DNA of 20,240 nucleotides from Thalassiosira profunda (GCA_036939355.1 JALLAP010000289.1:1-20240); one strand, 5' to 3'. Positions 1 to 10,201 are shown, numbered from the stretch's first letter. Notes: a model not told the origin generated them from the sequence alone. Made by a program: numbers and translations.

Positions 1-44
1 CACCCACTTCGTCGCCGACTCAGTCAAGCGGGACGAGGAGGAGG

Positions 45-1171
45 ATGAGGGCGCCGGCGTCCTGCTTGCTCGTCCTGCTGCCCTTCCTCGCCGTCCTTCT
101 GCCCTTCCTCGTCGTGCCCGTCAATTTTCAGAGCGCGTCGAGTGCAGACCCGTCGCATCCGAAGCAAGCCAATATCACGTGCAACGCCAACGGCACGTGC
201 ACCGACCCTGTCGGTGTGGTAGGGGAGTGGGTGTACGTGGGGCGCAACCGCTCCTTCGCATCCCCGGATTGCTGCGGATTGGACGATATTCAGACGGGTG
301 CAAATGGCTTCGAGAAGCGATGCCGCGTGCCCGCAGGCTTCAACGTCGAACTCTATCACGGAGACCCCGACCCGGTGTTCCCCGCCATCCTGGGAGGACA
401 CGCCTGCGGGCTGGGGTGCCCGGGCTACAGGGACGAGTACGTGTGGCACTCCCCCAATCTTCCTTGGCAGTTCGACGCAACGGATACGTGTCGACTTCTG
501 GGCAATCGGACCGCTCTCTTGATTGGCGATAGCACAATGGGTCAGGCTGCGGTCACGTTGATGAATGCATTGCGATTTGGACACTGTCAGACGCAAATAT
601 ACATTGGATCTTCCGACACATTGGTGGGCAGAGGGTACGGGGGGATGAACAGAGGAAATACTTGGCGGGCGCTTGTCGACCGGATAAATCCAGACATCGT
701 GGTCTTGACGGTAGGGGCGCACCTCACATCCGCTTCAGATGCAACATACGGAACTTTAATCGATGAGATTTTGGGGGAAGTGGAGACATTGCAGCGGGAA
801 AGGCCGACGCTGCGAATTGCATGGAAAACGCAGAGCCCCGCCGGGTGCAGGAAGCAGATTTTAGAGCCCAAAGATGCAGTGCGGGCCGCGAGGACACTCG
901 ATTTCACCCGAATGGTAGGCGAGTACGGACTGAGAGGGCCAAAGGAGCGTCCTTGGTATAATTGGGATCGGTTCTACCAGTGGGACATGTTGCTGTTGTC
1001 TAAATTGCAGAAGGCGGGAATACCCTACCTCGACTGCGAATGCTTTACAGCCGAACCGACGCGCACGTGTGCAGCCAGATCAATTGTCGAGATTGCATGC
1101 ACTTTTGTACACCTGGTCCATTGGACGTGATTGGCCGGCTATTTCACCAGTTGCTGCTCGGATGGAATTGA
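45..1171 (+). CDS. SGNH/PC-esterase family protein, C-terminus frameshifted
   Basis: The frame opened by ATG 45 runs to 1130 (361 residues). A hydrophobic N-terminus (residues about 7-26) fits a signal peptide or type II anchor, followed by a Cys-rich region with several NxS/T sites, so the protein probably enters the secretory pathway. LIGDSTMGQ at residues 160-168 is the SGNH block I motif with nucleophile Ser163. The family's final block, DCMHFC-PGPLD, carries the catalytic Asp and His and is encoded just downstream in a different frame: 1040-1171 reads MLYSRTDAH through DCMHFC to a TGA at 1169-1171. One missing base near 1034 in the context ctcgactgcga explains the switch, since the expected YLD-LRMLY junction then becomes continuous. 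Known for the family: GDS plus DxxH PC-esterases act on O-acetyl esters of glycans. The substrate here is unknown. The break may be real or a sequencing error; without it the gene would be intact. Confidence 0.75.
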
Positions 1172-1358
1172 ACTCCTCCCGAAGAAGTCGATCCGAGTGC
1201 TTGGTGCTATGAGATGTGAGAAGGGAATGTGGAAAGAATACCAAAACATTCCACTGTCAATAACATTAACGCCTTTACACTCTGCACATATGTAATCTGT
1301 ACAATGAGCAGTTGCACGCTCGCCGGTTAAATCTTCAGCTCCGCAGCATTCCCCTAGT

Positions 1359-4102
1359 TCAACAGGCATCCTCTCCCTCTTCGGCAGTGCTCAGAAACGT
1401 TTCGCTCTCATCGGTTTCCGGGACAGTCGCAGAGGAGGAGCGGCGTTTGGCCAGTTGTTGCCGCAGCTCGGCAATCTCTCGCTTCATTACCCGATTCTTC
1501 TCTTCCAGCTCCGCCATTGTTTTAGGATTGTTCAATACACGCAGTCCGTCGCCCTCGTCGCTTGCAGTGCTGGCCATGCTGATTTGTACACCCGTTTGAA
1601 CAGGAGTTCCGCCCTCTCCTGATGCATTCGAATCCTTACGACTGAAGGTAGAACCCCTGCCAATCATACTCGACTTGATCGCGGCCTTCATATCTTTTTT
1701 CGACCGCCGGGCCTGCTCCTTCGGAACGAAGATAAACGTGAGGAGCGACGTGCAGATGACGAAGACGATGCAGCTTGTCACAAAGAATTGTGCCCGCAAG
1801 TTGCCCGACGCGATGATTACGACCGGAATGCCCACGAAGCACACTAGAAGCGTCACACCGATGGCCGAGGCGATGTACGAAGATTCGGCGAACTCCAGAC
1901 TGATCTTGCGGCACCGCCACGCTTCGTAAAGTGCAAATACCATCGCGCCCAGATCGAGAACCAGCAACACGATCACGTACGGCAAAGAGCCCTCGAACGA
2001 GCACCGTCCCATACTCTCGACGGGATTTCCAAACTTGTCGACTTCTGTCACCTCGCGGTCCCAAACCAGAGGATTCAGCCCGGTCCACAACCCCAGCACA
2101 AGGACGTTGGCAAAGAGAAGCCCGATTAGAGGCTTGATGACATCCTTCGGCGTCACCTTGATCCTTCGCATGCTCTGGTTCGAGAACAGTTTGCGCACTC
2201 TCGAGAGTTTGGCCAGCAGGGCAGCGAAGACCAACGTGAACCCAATGCACAGGAGGTATGGGATCGACATGCATGCAACGGAACACCCCTCCGGAGACGC
2301 CACCTCGTCGTCCACCGACATTGGAATGATCGCTGCGGCCAAAAGCGCAGTGCCCGCGCAAATGATGCCGAGAAAGATGGGCTGGCTCGCTTTGACGACC
2401 TTCTCCTTCTCAAAATGCTTCGTCCAGATCATCCACCCCAGCGACGCCGCCAGCGCGATGGCGCACAGCGTCAATCCTGCGGCGCGCAGCCCCGTTCCAA
2501 GGTAGTTGTAATTCGTCTGCGGCACGGGCGAGTCCAACGGCGCCGCCTCGCTCATGCCATTGTACAGGAAGGGCGTCACCGGCGTCCACGCGCCGTTTTG
2601 GAAGATGGCCGTGACTTCGTTGCTCATCGTCACGAGGCCGTCCTCGTCGGCCGCGCCGGGCAGCCAGTTGACGATCGTGAACGTGGCCGAGGCAGGATCG
2701 CGGCTGCCGTTCTCGTCGAACCGAACTTCGTCGCCGGTCGTTCCGTCGACGACGGTCGTTTGGAGCAGCGCCTCGAACAGCTGGGCCCCATCGAAGTACG
2801 ATCCGTCCTGTTTGTCGGGCGCGCACGCCGCCAGACCCAACGCCACGATCGCATCGTACATGAAGTAAGGAATGTTGATGACGGGCTTCTTCAGCAGCGG
2901 GGGTGGAATCGTCGCGTTTGGGTATGGCAGAGTGCCCTCCACGAGTTTGACATCGTCCGGCGTGAGACTTGCGAACACCTCGTCGAACTTCTGGTACGGC
3001 GCGCCTGCGATGTTTTCGTTGAGTTCGATGCTCGCCAGTCCCCGCAAGGCCCGTTCGAGGTTGCTCCCCTCCGCGGCAGGGTCGTGCTTGGGCACGTTGG
3101 CGCTCCAGAAGTAGTCGGGATTGGCCGCCAAGCCCCGGTCGACGCCCAACTCGAGGAGGCGGTACAGCTGCTCCTTCGCCGCGAGGGAGAAGATGTGGCG
3201 GTAGCCGCTCTCCTCAATGTCATCGAGGACCCGCTCGGCGTCCTCGTCCGATACGGCCTTCGTTCCAGGGACCCCGATGGTCCTCACGTCCATGTCGGGA
3301 CACGACACCGCGGCGCTCTGGAGGAGGCTGCTCGCCCGAGCGACTTTTGCAGGTATCTGTTCGTGAAGAAGGATAAGGTGCCTAGTTCCGACTTCGTGGC
3401 AGAGATAATCGACGAAGACACTCATCCGGGCGAGGTCCGAAGTCGAGGTCCGCCAAAACGTTGGGTAGATATCTTTCATGCTGAGCTCGTCGCTCCCGGC
3501 CACGGGCGAGAGGTGGGGCACGCCGGCTGCCCCCGACAGGACGGCGACGGGAACTGTGTCCTTATCCGGAACAGTTGCAATCGCGCAGGCGTCGTCCAGG
3601 ACGCTCGTTCTGTGTCGCAATATGTGTGTGCGCACAATCGCAATGATCCGAGCGCAAAGTAAATGTAAGAGCAACGATCACATCACATGCACCATTTGCA
3701 AATCATATGCACTCACGCGGCCCGGACGGCGCTCGACGGCTGCCTTGTGCTCTCCAAATTCTCCGTTGTGAACCTGATATTGCAGCGCTCGTTCAGGCCG
3801 GCGAGCGCCGGGACGATCGACCCGTCGCCGGTGTTGAGGTGCTCGATGGCAATCCTTGCCGCCGTGATTATTTGCAATATCGGGGCGCGGACCCGCACCG
3901 GCGAGATGAGGGGGACGTGGCACACGGCCAGTTCGCGGCTCGACGCGGGGTCGCGGAGGACGTCGACGCGGCCGACGCGGGTGGCGTTGGCGGTCCGGCG
4001 GAGTTGGGCGATGGAGTCGGAGAGCACGTTTGGAGCGGCCGCCGCCCCGGCGCCGCCGCCGCAGACGGCCAGGAGGATGGCGCCGCAGGTGAGGAGCCTC
4101 AT
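1359..4102 (-). CDS. Class C (GABA-B-like) GPCR, two exons
   Basis: Exon 1 is 4102-3717 and exon 2 is 3609-1359 on the minus strand. The 107-nt intron 3610-3716 has a GTGAGT donor and CAG acceptor, and the junction restores an Ala codon, giving 878 residues. The start at 4102 (MRLLTCGAILL) gives a clean signal peptide; an in-frame ATG at 4228 would prepend 42 Arg/Cys-rich residues and is less likely. Residues about 70-470 resemble a periplasmic-binding-like ligand domain (IITAARIAIEHLN, VLDDACAI, VPVAVLSG). Seven hydrophobic segments lie at roughly 503-523, 540-558, 577-597, 620-640, 672-691, 708-729 and 736-757, the last followed by FVPK as in GABA-B receptors. A coiled coil (about 829-852) lies in the cytoplasmic tail, where GABA-B receptors dimerise. 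Ligand is unknown. The transposon begins about 200 bp upstream of the start. Confidence 0.85.
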
Positions 4103-4271
4103 GGTGCGTTCTATGCGAGAGCCTTTGTGGATGCACCGCCGTTCCGCCCGCGCGCCCCCGCGTCCGCTGACTCCGAGCCTGCCTCTGCATCTGCAGAAAG
4201 TCGGTTCAGTGCCGCTTGAGGTATCCATACTACGTACAGAGGCGAGTAGGTTGTAGATAACAAAGCTGCCT

Positions 4272-4285
4272 AGAGGAGGTGCACC
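4272..4285. repeat. Left flanking direct repeat, possible target-site duplication
   Basis: Agaggaggtgcacc here matches agagaaggtgcacc at 10389-10402 with one mismatch. The repeats flank the transposon but are 14 and 17 bp away from the inverted-repeat ends. The inner motif ccctgaccc is also present on both sides (4284-4292 and 10380-10388). Either could be a degenerate target-site duplication, or the true element ends may lie slightly outside the clear inverted repeat. Confidence 0.35.
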
Positions 4286-4299
4286 CTGACCCTAAATTT

Positions 4300-4329
4300 G
4301 TATTTTATACTTTGTTTTAACAATACTTT
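4300..4329 (+). repeat. Left terminal inverted repeat
   Basis: Starts gtattttatacttt and is matched in reverse complement by 10342-10371 at 28 of 30 positions (mismatches at the 15th and 22nd bases). Identity stops abruptly outside 4300 and 10371, which sets the element's visible ends. Confidence 0.85.
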
Positions 4330-4426
4330 TAAAAGGCCTTTTAAAAGTACTCGATGTTGCCAGTACTTTTAAACGTGATTTTGTGCCTTGTATTCTGTCC
4401 TCAATACTTTTAAAAGCTTTAAAAGA
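4322..4426. repeat. Left subterminal palindromes (agtacttttaaaag family)
   Basis: 4322-4351 is an almost perfect 30-bp palindrome (14 of 15 pairs) centred on ggcc. Further copies of the unit tacttttaaa(a)g occur at about 4363-4373 and 4404-4416. The same unit recurs at the right end. Repeated subterminal units of this kind are usual transposase-binding sites; binding here is inferred. Confidence 0.75.
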
Positions 4427-5258
4427 TTTAGTTCCACATGGAAGCAGCTCAAAGACTTTGGTCCCTCCTTGTACGTACGTAGGAATTAGTACAAAAATCG
4501 TCGAAAAACGGACGACGGACAGACCATCCTCCCACCTCCATCACAATGGTCAAACCAGCCTCATAGCACCCATGGGCAAACGGCTCTACCTCGGCCCCAC
4601 AACGCACGATTGAGGTGATTCTTTTTTTTAAACCTATCTCCTAGTTGTTCTGATGAAGATTCGACGCCCGGCGACGGCGTGCCACCCCCTGCTTTGGCTC
4701 GATTTTGGTTAGAAGTTGTTTGAGCCATAATTTGATGTTTCAGCCCCATCACCGCCCATTTGCCTCGTTCTCGGCGGGATCTTGGCGGATTTGGACGTTT
4801 GAGTACTCCAGGGACATCTCCTCTTTGCGTACAACTCGAATTTGAACCCGGCCAGGGCGTCCCGGCTCGTCCTGGAGCTGCGGAATGCCAAATAGGTGCG
4901 GCGAATTTGCAATATTTTTTGCGCCTGTTTGGGGCCCGATGTTGAGCCGTCCATTTGGGTGCAGGATTTTTTTGGGGCATACCTTTCCCTCCCACTCGAC
5001 TTCATAGGTACCAATGATGCTTCTCTCACATTGTTATACCGCCCTTGTCCCCAATGGCACCACAGTCTCCCGGATTGTCCAGCCAAAGAATCAGGTAACA
5101 GCTGTGCGGCCGGGGGAACCCCCTCACCCATGGTACGGACCACTCAAGACGGTAGAAAAAAGTGCTCTGGCACACTGTGTTATCATTGGCACCTTTTTAG
5201 TTGATTTGTATCTAATCATTTACCTCCTCCCGTCCAGTTCTGTCGTTCCGTTGCAGGT

Positions 5259-5393
5259 ATGTCCGGGGGGGCTCCGTTCCGCGGCACCGGATGGTTGCTG
5301 CCGGAAGATCTGAGATTGGACAAGGAAGCCGCGGAGAACACCTTGATTTTTTTACAGGGGAGGGGGGAAGTGCTGCCAAAATTTTGGTTTTAG
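5259..5393 (+). CDS. Possible small ORF in transposon leader, 44 aa
   Basis: ATG 5259 to TAG 5391-5393, following an acceptor-like ttgcag. The product contains GTGWLLPEDLRLDKEAAEN, a composition plausible for protein, but I recognise no family. It could be a leader exon, a remnant coding piece or chance. Confidence 0.15.
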   Translation: MSGGAPFRGTGWLLPEDLRLDKEAAENTLIFLQGRGEVLPKFWF

Positions 5394-5490
5394 TGTGACT
5401 CAATTGGTCTCATGGGACTTGACTGGCATGCCCGGCCCGGAGGTAAGTCTTTCACTTGTTCAGCTGGCCCGAAGGGCTGACTTTTATCCA

Positions 5491-5630
5491 TTTTCAAACG
5501 CATCTCATTCGGCGCCTTCTCGTCCTTTTCCGACGCTTCCAAGCACAGGATTCTTTGCATTGCATCTGCTGAGGACGCCAGTGCAATATCTTGCGAGTAG
5601 GGAGGCGTGGGGGCGCGTTTGAACGAGTCT
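5491..5630 (+). repeat. 140-bp direct duplication, copy 1
   Basis: Aligned without gaps to 5680-5819. The copies differ at three positions only, each reading CG here and TG in copy 2. An acceptor-like ccaagcacag is inside each copy. Similarity ends right after gagtct. Confidence 0.95.
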
Positions 5631-5679
5631 CCTGAACTAGGTGAGAACAGTCTTTGAAAGTTGCTTCTTTTCTAGCCCG

Positions 5680-5819
5680 TTTTCAAATGCATCTCATTCG
5701 GCGCCTTCTCGTCCTTTTCTGACGCTTCCAAGCACAGGATTCTTTGCATTGCATCTGCTGAGGACGCCAGTGCAATATCTTGCGAGTAGGGAGGCGTGGG
5801 GGCGTGTTTGAACGAGTCT
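5680..5819 (+). repeat. 140-bp direct duplication, copy 2
   Basis: Second copy, offset 189 bp from the first, ending 60 bp before the transposase start codon. It carries TG at the three sites where copy 1 has CG. Read on the minus strand both copies are open in one frame (ASSADAMQRILCLEASEKDE), but I cannot tie this to a gene. Confidence 0.95.
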
Positions 5820-5879
5820 ACTGAATTCGCTTCTGACGTGTTTTTCTCTTCCTCCGTTGTCCGTTTCCACAGAGACACA

Positions 5880-8800
5880 ATGTTGGTGTGGGATTCCAAG
5901 AACGTTACGGAGCGGTGCCAACGGGCATTTGAGGAGTTCAAGCGAATCCATGGTCTGAAAGCAGTCATCGATCTTGAGCAAATTGGGCCGCAACGGGCTT
6001 GCAAGGGAAATGGCAACTGTGGGTACGAGGCAATCATCCGCAATGCCTGGTATCATGGACGCCTAGAATCCCTCATTGCCCAGCCCAGTGGTTTTGGCGA
6101 TGGCAAGATACACTTAACGCAGCAGGATCGGGACGAGGACCTTCAGCTGCAACTCTCGGACATGAACATGTTCCGGTGGAAGATGGCCCAGTTTTATCAG
6201 CAGAACCGGCGAAGCTTCCGTAAGAAGGAAGGCCTCGACGACGACGCCCCGTGCTTCTACCAGATGGCTGACGGAGTGCCCGCGGGCCCGTTCAAAGGAC
6301 AGCTCCCTCAACTCAAAGGCCGCATCACCGACAAGATCTGGTCCCAAGATGTTGATTTTACCCACGGATGCACCATCACATACTGGGCCAATCTGGACTT
6401 CACGTTCGCCATAGCGGCAAAAATGCTTAAGGTGTCGTGTGTGGTCTACACGAAGGGAAGCAGGACGAGGAGGTACACCCACTTCTTCTATTACGACAAG
6501 GCCTTGGACCGTGTGACACTGTACGTCCAAGGGAAGGCTTACGTGACGCCCACGCCCAATGCCATGTGTTTTGTGTTCAACGGCGAGAATCATTACGATC
6601 TCCTTGATTGCACCATCATGAGCCTCAATCAAATGTACTATGGCGTCCGCAACTACATGCCGCGTGAGCTGCCAACCAACAGCACCAAGCCCGGGCACGC
6701 GGTGAGGAAGGCCAAGGCGATGTTCCTGCGGATGGTCGGTTCGAACGATCTGACCTATGACTCGTCGTCATCGGACGATAGCGACGAGGAAGTGACGGAC
6801 GGAGACGACGAAGCTAGCAGCGCAGCAGTTGCCGAGGACTCCTCGGACTCGGATGCATCTGTGTCCGGCGCCGCGAGCGTTGATCCATCGAAGGTGCGTG
6901 CGGAAATGTGTGTTGCTCGGGCAATTCTTCGTCATTTTCGTCGCTTCTTTTTTTGCTGGAAAGCTGGGCTCGACGCGCATCTTTTGGTTGTGCTCGCGTA
7001 CGACGAATCGCGACGTACGAGGCTGAGCGGACGAGAGAAGTCGTGGCGAAAATGAGCTGATTTTCCACACTCACTTCTTTGCTTCCCCCCATTCATCGCA
7101 GGATGCCACTGCCGCGCGCGGGACTTCCTCTCCTCTGCGGAAGAAGACAAAGAAGTCAAGGCTTGCTGTTGCCTTCAATCCGTCTCTAAAGAAGAGGCTG
7201 ACCAAGTCTATCGACTACACCGATCTGCCCGGCTTCCTGGCGATGGACGAGGTCGACGGCAATCAAGTCGTTCGCTACCGCCCGGAGAAACTAATCCAAG
7301 CCAAGGTGTCCAACAGTAAAGTGCGCGAGCTGATCAATGTGGAACTCGATGGTGATGAAGTCGTAGCCGTCTCCTTTGTGCCTGGAGCGGACAAGGCTGA
7401 CGGATTCAACGAGCTGATGAGTCCACACTTTCCAGCCCAGTTCGGACCGGTTCACGGCAACAGTAAGGTCAATTCGATCAGTCCCGGCAAGAGAGGCCGC
7501 AAGCCGGCGCTCAATCTCATCGCTCACTTTCGTGGGCACTGCGTGTTCCATCCGTTCGGATGTCCTACGACGTGGAATGGCGGCTTTCGCTTCGATCAGT
7601 TGGCTCTCATTGGAAAGGGTGTCGTCGCGGAGGTCGAGATGATCATGGGCTTCGACGGAAACGGCTGTGTTCATCCTCCCGACGCACCGGCTGGGCGCTT
7701 GACGGGATCGGCGCGGAAGCGAGAGAGGGAGAAGGTGAGACGCCTCACGGGAATTGGCGCTGCTCGGGCAATTCTTCGTCATTTTCGTCGCTTCTTTTTT
7801 TGCTGGAAAGCTGGACTCGAGGCGCTTCGTTCGACGTAACTCGCGTACGACGAATCGCGACGTAAGCGGCTGCGCGAACGAGCAAAGTTGTGGCGAAATC
7901 GGTCGTTTCCGGTCTAACTCACTTCTCTCTTCTCTTTTCTACGCTCCAAGTTGGAAAAGAGCGGAGTGAGCCCGGGAGAACAGACGCTGACGAATATCAA
8001 GGAGATGAGCCCAACGAAGTTTGCCGCGAGGAACATGCGCAACACGGCGGGAGACTTGCAGCAGAACTACGAGCTGAGCCGAGAGATCGCCAAGAAGCAC
8101 AACCGGAAGCTTGGCCTCTGTGGAAACCCTCTCGCGAATATGCTCATGGCCGAGGAGAAGATCGTTCAGAAGGATCTCAAGGCACGCAAGGCGATTGGAG
8201 ATGACTCTACCGACTGTCTAGGCATCGTGCAAGCCAACGATTGGCACAGGGGAGTCCGGGTTTGGCTCTGGGGGCTCAACACTCATCTCATCCTGAGCGC
8301 TCTGTCCGAGGCGGGCAGGCTCGTGCTCTACCTCGATGCGACCAAGATGGGCAACTTTGGGCTCGATCCAACTCCGTACAAGGACAAGGTCCAGTGTGTT
8401 CGCTTGGCAATCCAGCCAGCTGATGCCTGTCTTCGGAAGGAGGACGTCGACGTCATGCCGAGGAAGTTCAAGATGAAGGGCATCTCTCTGTCCGACGCCA
8501 TGCAGACCCGGAACCGAGCCTGTGACATCAGCTCTTACTTGAGCGCATTGTTTGAAGACTGTGAGAAGTCCACCGGCATCAAGTGTAGCCCACTGCTTGT
8601 CCACACTGACCTGGCACCCCAGCTGAAGACGGGAGTGCTCGAGGCCGCCAACGACGAGGGCCAGGTCACGACCCAGATCCAATACTCCAATGTATTGTTG
8701 TATCTCTTCCTTCGTTTGTCTGACAAGATGCAGCTCGAGGTGGCCAGCGCCGGTGACTGGGTTGAAGCAGCAAAGTGGGCCCGCTCGGTCCATGGAAAGT

Positions 8801-10164
8801 ACAGCAACTGCGCCCTGCATGACTGTGGCTCGCACACATGGAGGGCCCATTCGTCGTGGCCGAAGTCGAAGGACCGTCACAAAGACGACAAGGAGGTAAA
8901 GATGCACGAGAGACAGTTCGCGGAGATCATCTCCTTGCTCTCAAATCGCACGAAGGACATGAATGACGTCGCTGTTGCCATAGTGGGCGTGTGCCAGGCG
9001 ATGGCAATGGTCACTCAGGACAAATTGCCCTGCGGCTCGTTCGATTTGGAGTCTGAGACGCAAGACAGCTACGAGGACAGCGAGGCAATTGCCATTGCAA
9101 CGAAATTGGGGCAGCACATGACTGCTCGCGCTGAATCGATTCGCATCAAGACTGACGAGGAGATGTACGGCAAGCTGGACGAGGTGATGAAAGCAAAGCT
9201 AAAGGACCAGATCTTCCTGGGCGGAGCGGTGGGAGATGATATTGTGAAGGAGGTGGCAGCGGATTACACATTCTCCATGGCGTATCTGAAGTCAAAGAAC
9301 GCAGAGAAGCGCACGGGAGTGATCGAGGTAGCGTACGTCTACTATCCATTCGCTGAGGATGGAACGACCATTGAGCCCCAGTGCATTGATGGGTTCTCGC
9401 TGGAGGTGGATCTGCCATTCGACGGGGCCACTGGGATCGACAACTTCCTCAAATCGCCTGGCACGGCGAAATATCTACGGCAGTGGATGCTGGTGAAGAT
9501 CCCCTTGTGGATCCAAACGGGCGTTACGATGATCGAGAAGGAGAAGGATATGGTGCTGGCAAAAAGCAACCAGATGTTGGAGGGGACGTTCAACAACGAG
9601 AAGAACACGGTGACCAAGCTGAAGAAACATTTGCAGCAGCCAGCCACGTACTTTCACTACCGTTACGAAAACTTGGACGAGGCGAGCAAGTACTTGGTCA
9701 CCGAGATGGATGCGGCGGAAGTGTCCTTGAACAAGCGCAAGGTCATGCTCAAGGGCCTGAAGGATGAAGCGGAAAAGCAGAAGTTGGAATTGCAAGGAGC
9801 AACTGAGGACAGCAGAGCTCTGCAGACAGAGAATGCGAGTGATATGGTCTTCGAGCGAAAGTCGGCGAAGTCGTGGAAGACTGATGAAGATGATCTGATG
9901 AAGGAGATGCAGGAGGCGATGTTGATGGCGCCCACTGAAGTGGTGGCAAGGCAGAACAAAAGCCAGTGGCAGAGCGCTCTTGCTGCACATGCCGCATCGA
10001 TGAGCGATGGCAAAACATTCATGTCAAAGCCAACGTTCAACAAATGGCTCAAGGGTCGTTCGTCTGATCCGTTGGACGCCGATAACCTTGCCATCCTCCG
10101 GGATTTCATCTCGAAGCATGGGATGGGGGACGGGCAGGAGAACGGGGAAGCGAAAAACGATTGA
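5880..10164 (+). CDS. OTU-protease/zinc-finger/DDE transposase fusion, three exons
   Basis: Exons 5880-6893, 7102-7734 and 7951-10164; both introns are GT-AG and phase 0, giving 1286 residues. ATG 5880 is the first in-frame ATG after an upstream stop. Residues 1-260 look like an OTU cysteine protease: GNGNC with candidate nucleophile Cys47, a YWANLDFTFAIAAK block (169-181) and NHYDLL with candidate His238. The usual Asp of the GDGNC box is Asn. An acidic Ser/Asp/Glu linker covers about 294-327. Exon 2 carries a basic patch (KRGRKP) and a likely zinc finger, C485-x6-C492-x34-C527-x-H529, as in WRKY-GCM1/FLYWCH folds. Exon 3 holds the transposase: LYLDATK (Asp678), LVHTDLAPQ (Asp769) and CALH (Cys836, His839); the third acid is not assigned. 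A charged, coiled-coil-like stretch follows near 1100-1190. Inferred role: binds the element ends and catalyses transposition, with the protease perhaps removing ubiquitin from itself or host factors. Confidence 0.8.
6894..7101 (+). repeat. Transposase intron 1, homologous to intron 2
   Basis: Donor aag|gtgcgt, acceptor catcgcag, 208 nt, phase 0. It shares an exact 54-bp block (6914-6967) and an exact 25-bp block (6993-7017) with intron 2, with weaker similarity to the 3' end. The exons on either side are unrelated to those around intron 2. The ends show catcgaag (6886-6893) and catcgcag (7094-7101), a possible 8-bp duplication with one mismatch. Confidence 0.85.
7735..7950 (+). repeat. Transposase intron 2, homologous to intron 1
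   Basis: Donor aag|gtgaga, acceptor ctccaag, 216 nt, phase 0. The exact shared blocks are 7761-7814 and 7840-7864. Removing it joins EREK to LEKSGVS without a frame change. No flanking duplication is evident here. Confidence 0.85.
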
Positions 10165-10201
10165 TTCGTTGGGGGCATTAGGGGGTAAATAAATGTTTGG
10201 G

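Larger units (their letters stand above)
4430..5872. other. Transposon leader region, no convincing gene
   Basis: About 1.44 kb inside the element before the transposase start. Short open frames on both strands lack family-like content. Several donor-like sites (5096 gtaac, 5442 gtaag, 5641 gtgag) and acceptor-like sites (about 5256, 5540, 5729, 5872) are present, so the 5' untranslated region may contain introns. The acceptor-like tttccacag ends at 5872, eight bases before the start codon. The stretch also holds the 140-bp direct duplication and one 44-codon frame listed separately. Confidence 0.5.

Noticed and set aside
2415..3662. 415-codon open frame on the plus strand
   Set aside because: It lies antisense to the GPCR ligand domain, its product is Arg-rich with no motifs, and the minus-strand frame has clear family features.
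3678..4228. Separate small secreted protein upstream of the GPCR
   Set aside because: A GTGAGT donor at 3716-3711 and an acceptor at 3611-3610 join it in frame to the receptor, completing the expected ligand-binding domain.
4318..4426. CRISPR-like or tandem-repeat array
   Set aside because: The units are palindromic, irregularly spaced and mirrored at the other end of the element, so they are subterminal transposon repeats in a eukaryotic setting.
4561..4995. 144-codon minus-strand frame in the transposon leader
   Set aside because: No protein-like pattern or motif, and overlapping frames of equal length exist, suggesting chance.
6114..6698. 194-codon frame antisense to the OTU domain
   Set aside because: No motifs, and the sense frame has the OTU signature and continues through the splice sites.
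7243..7839. Separate 198-residue gene starting at ATG 7243
   Set aside because: The frame is open back to an acceptor at 7101 and its end reads into intron 2; it is better explained as exon 2 of the transposase gene.
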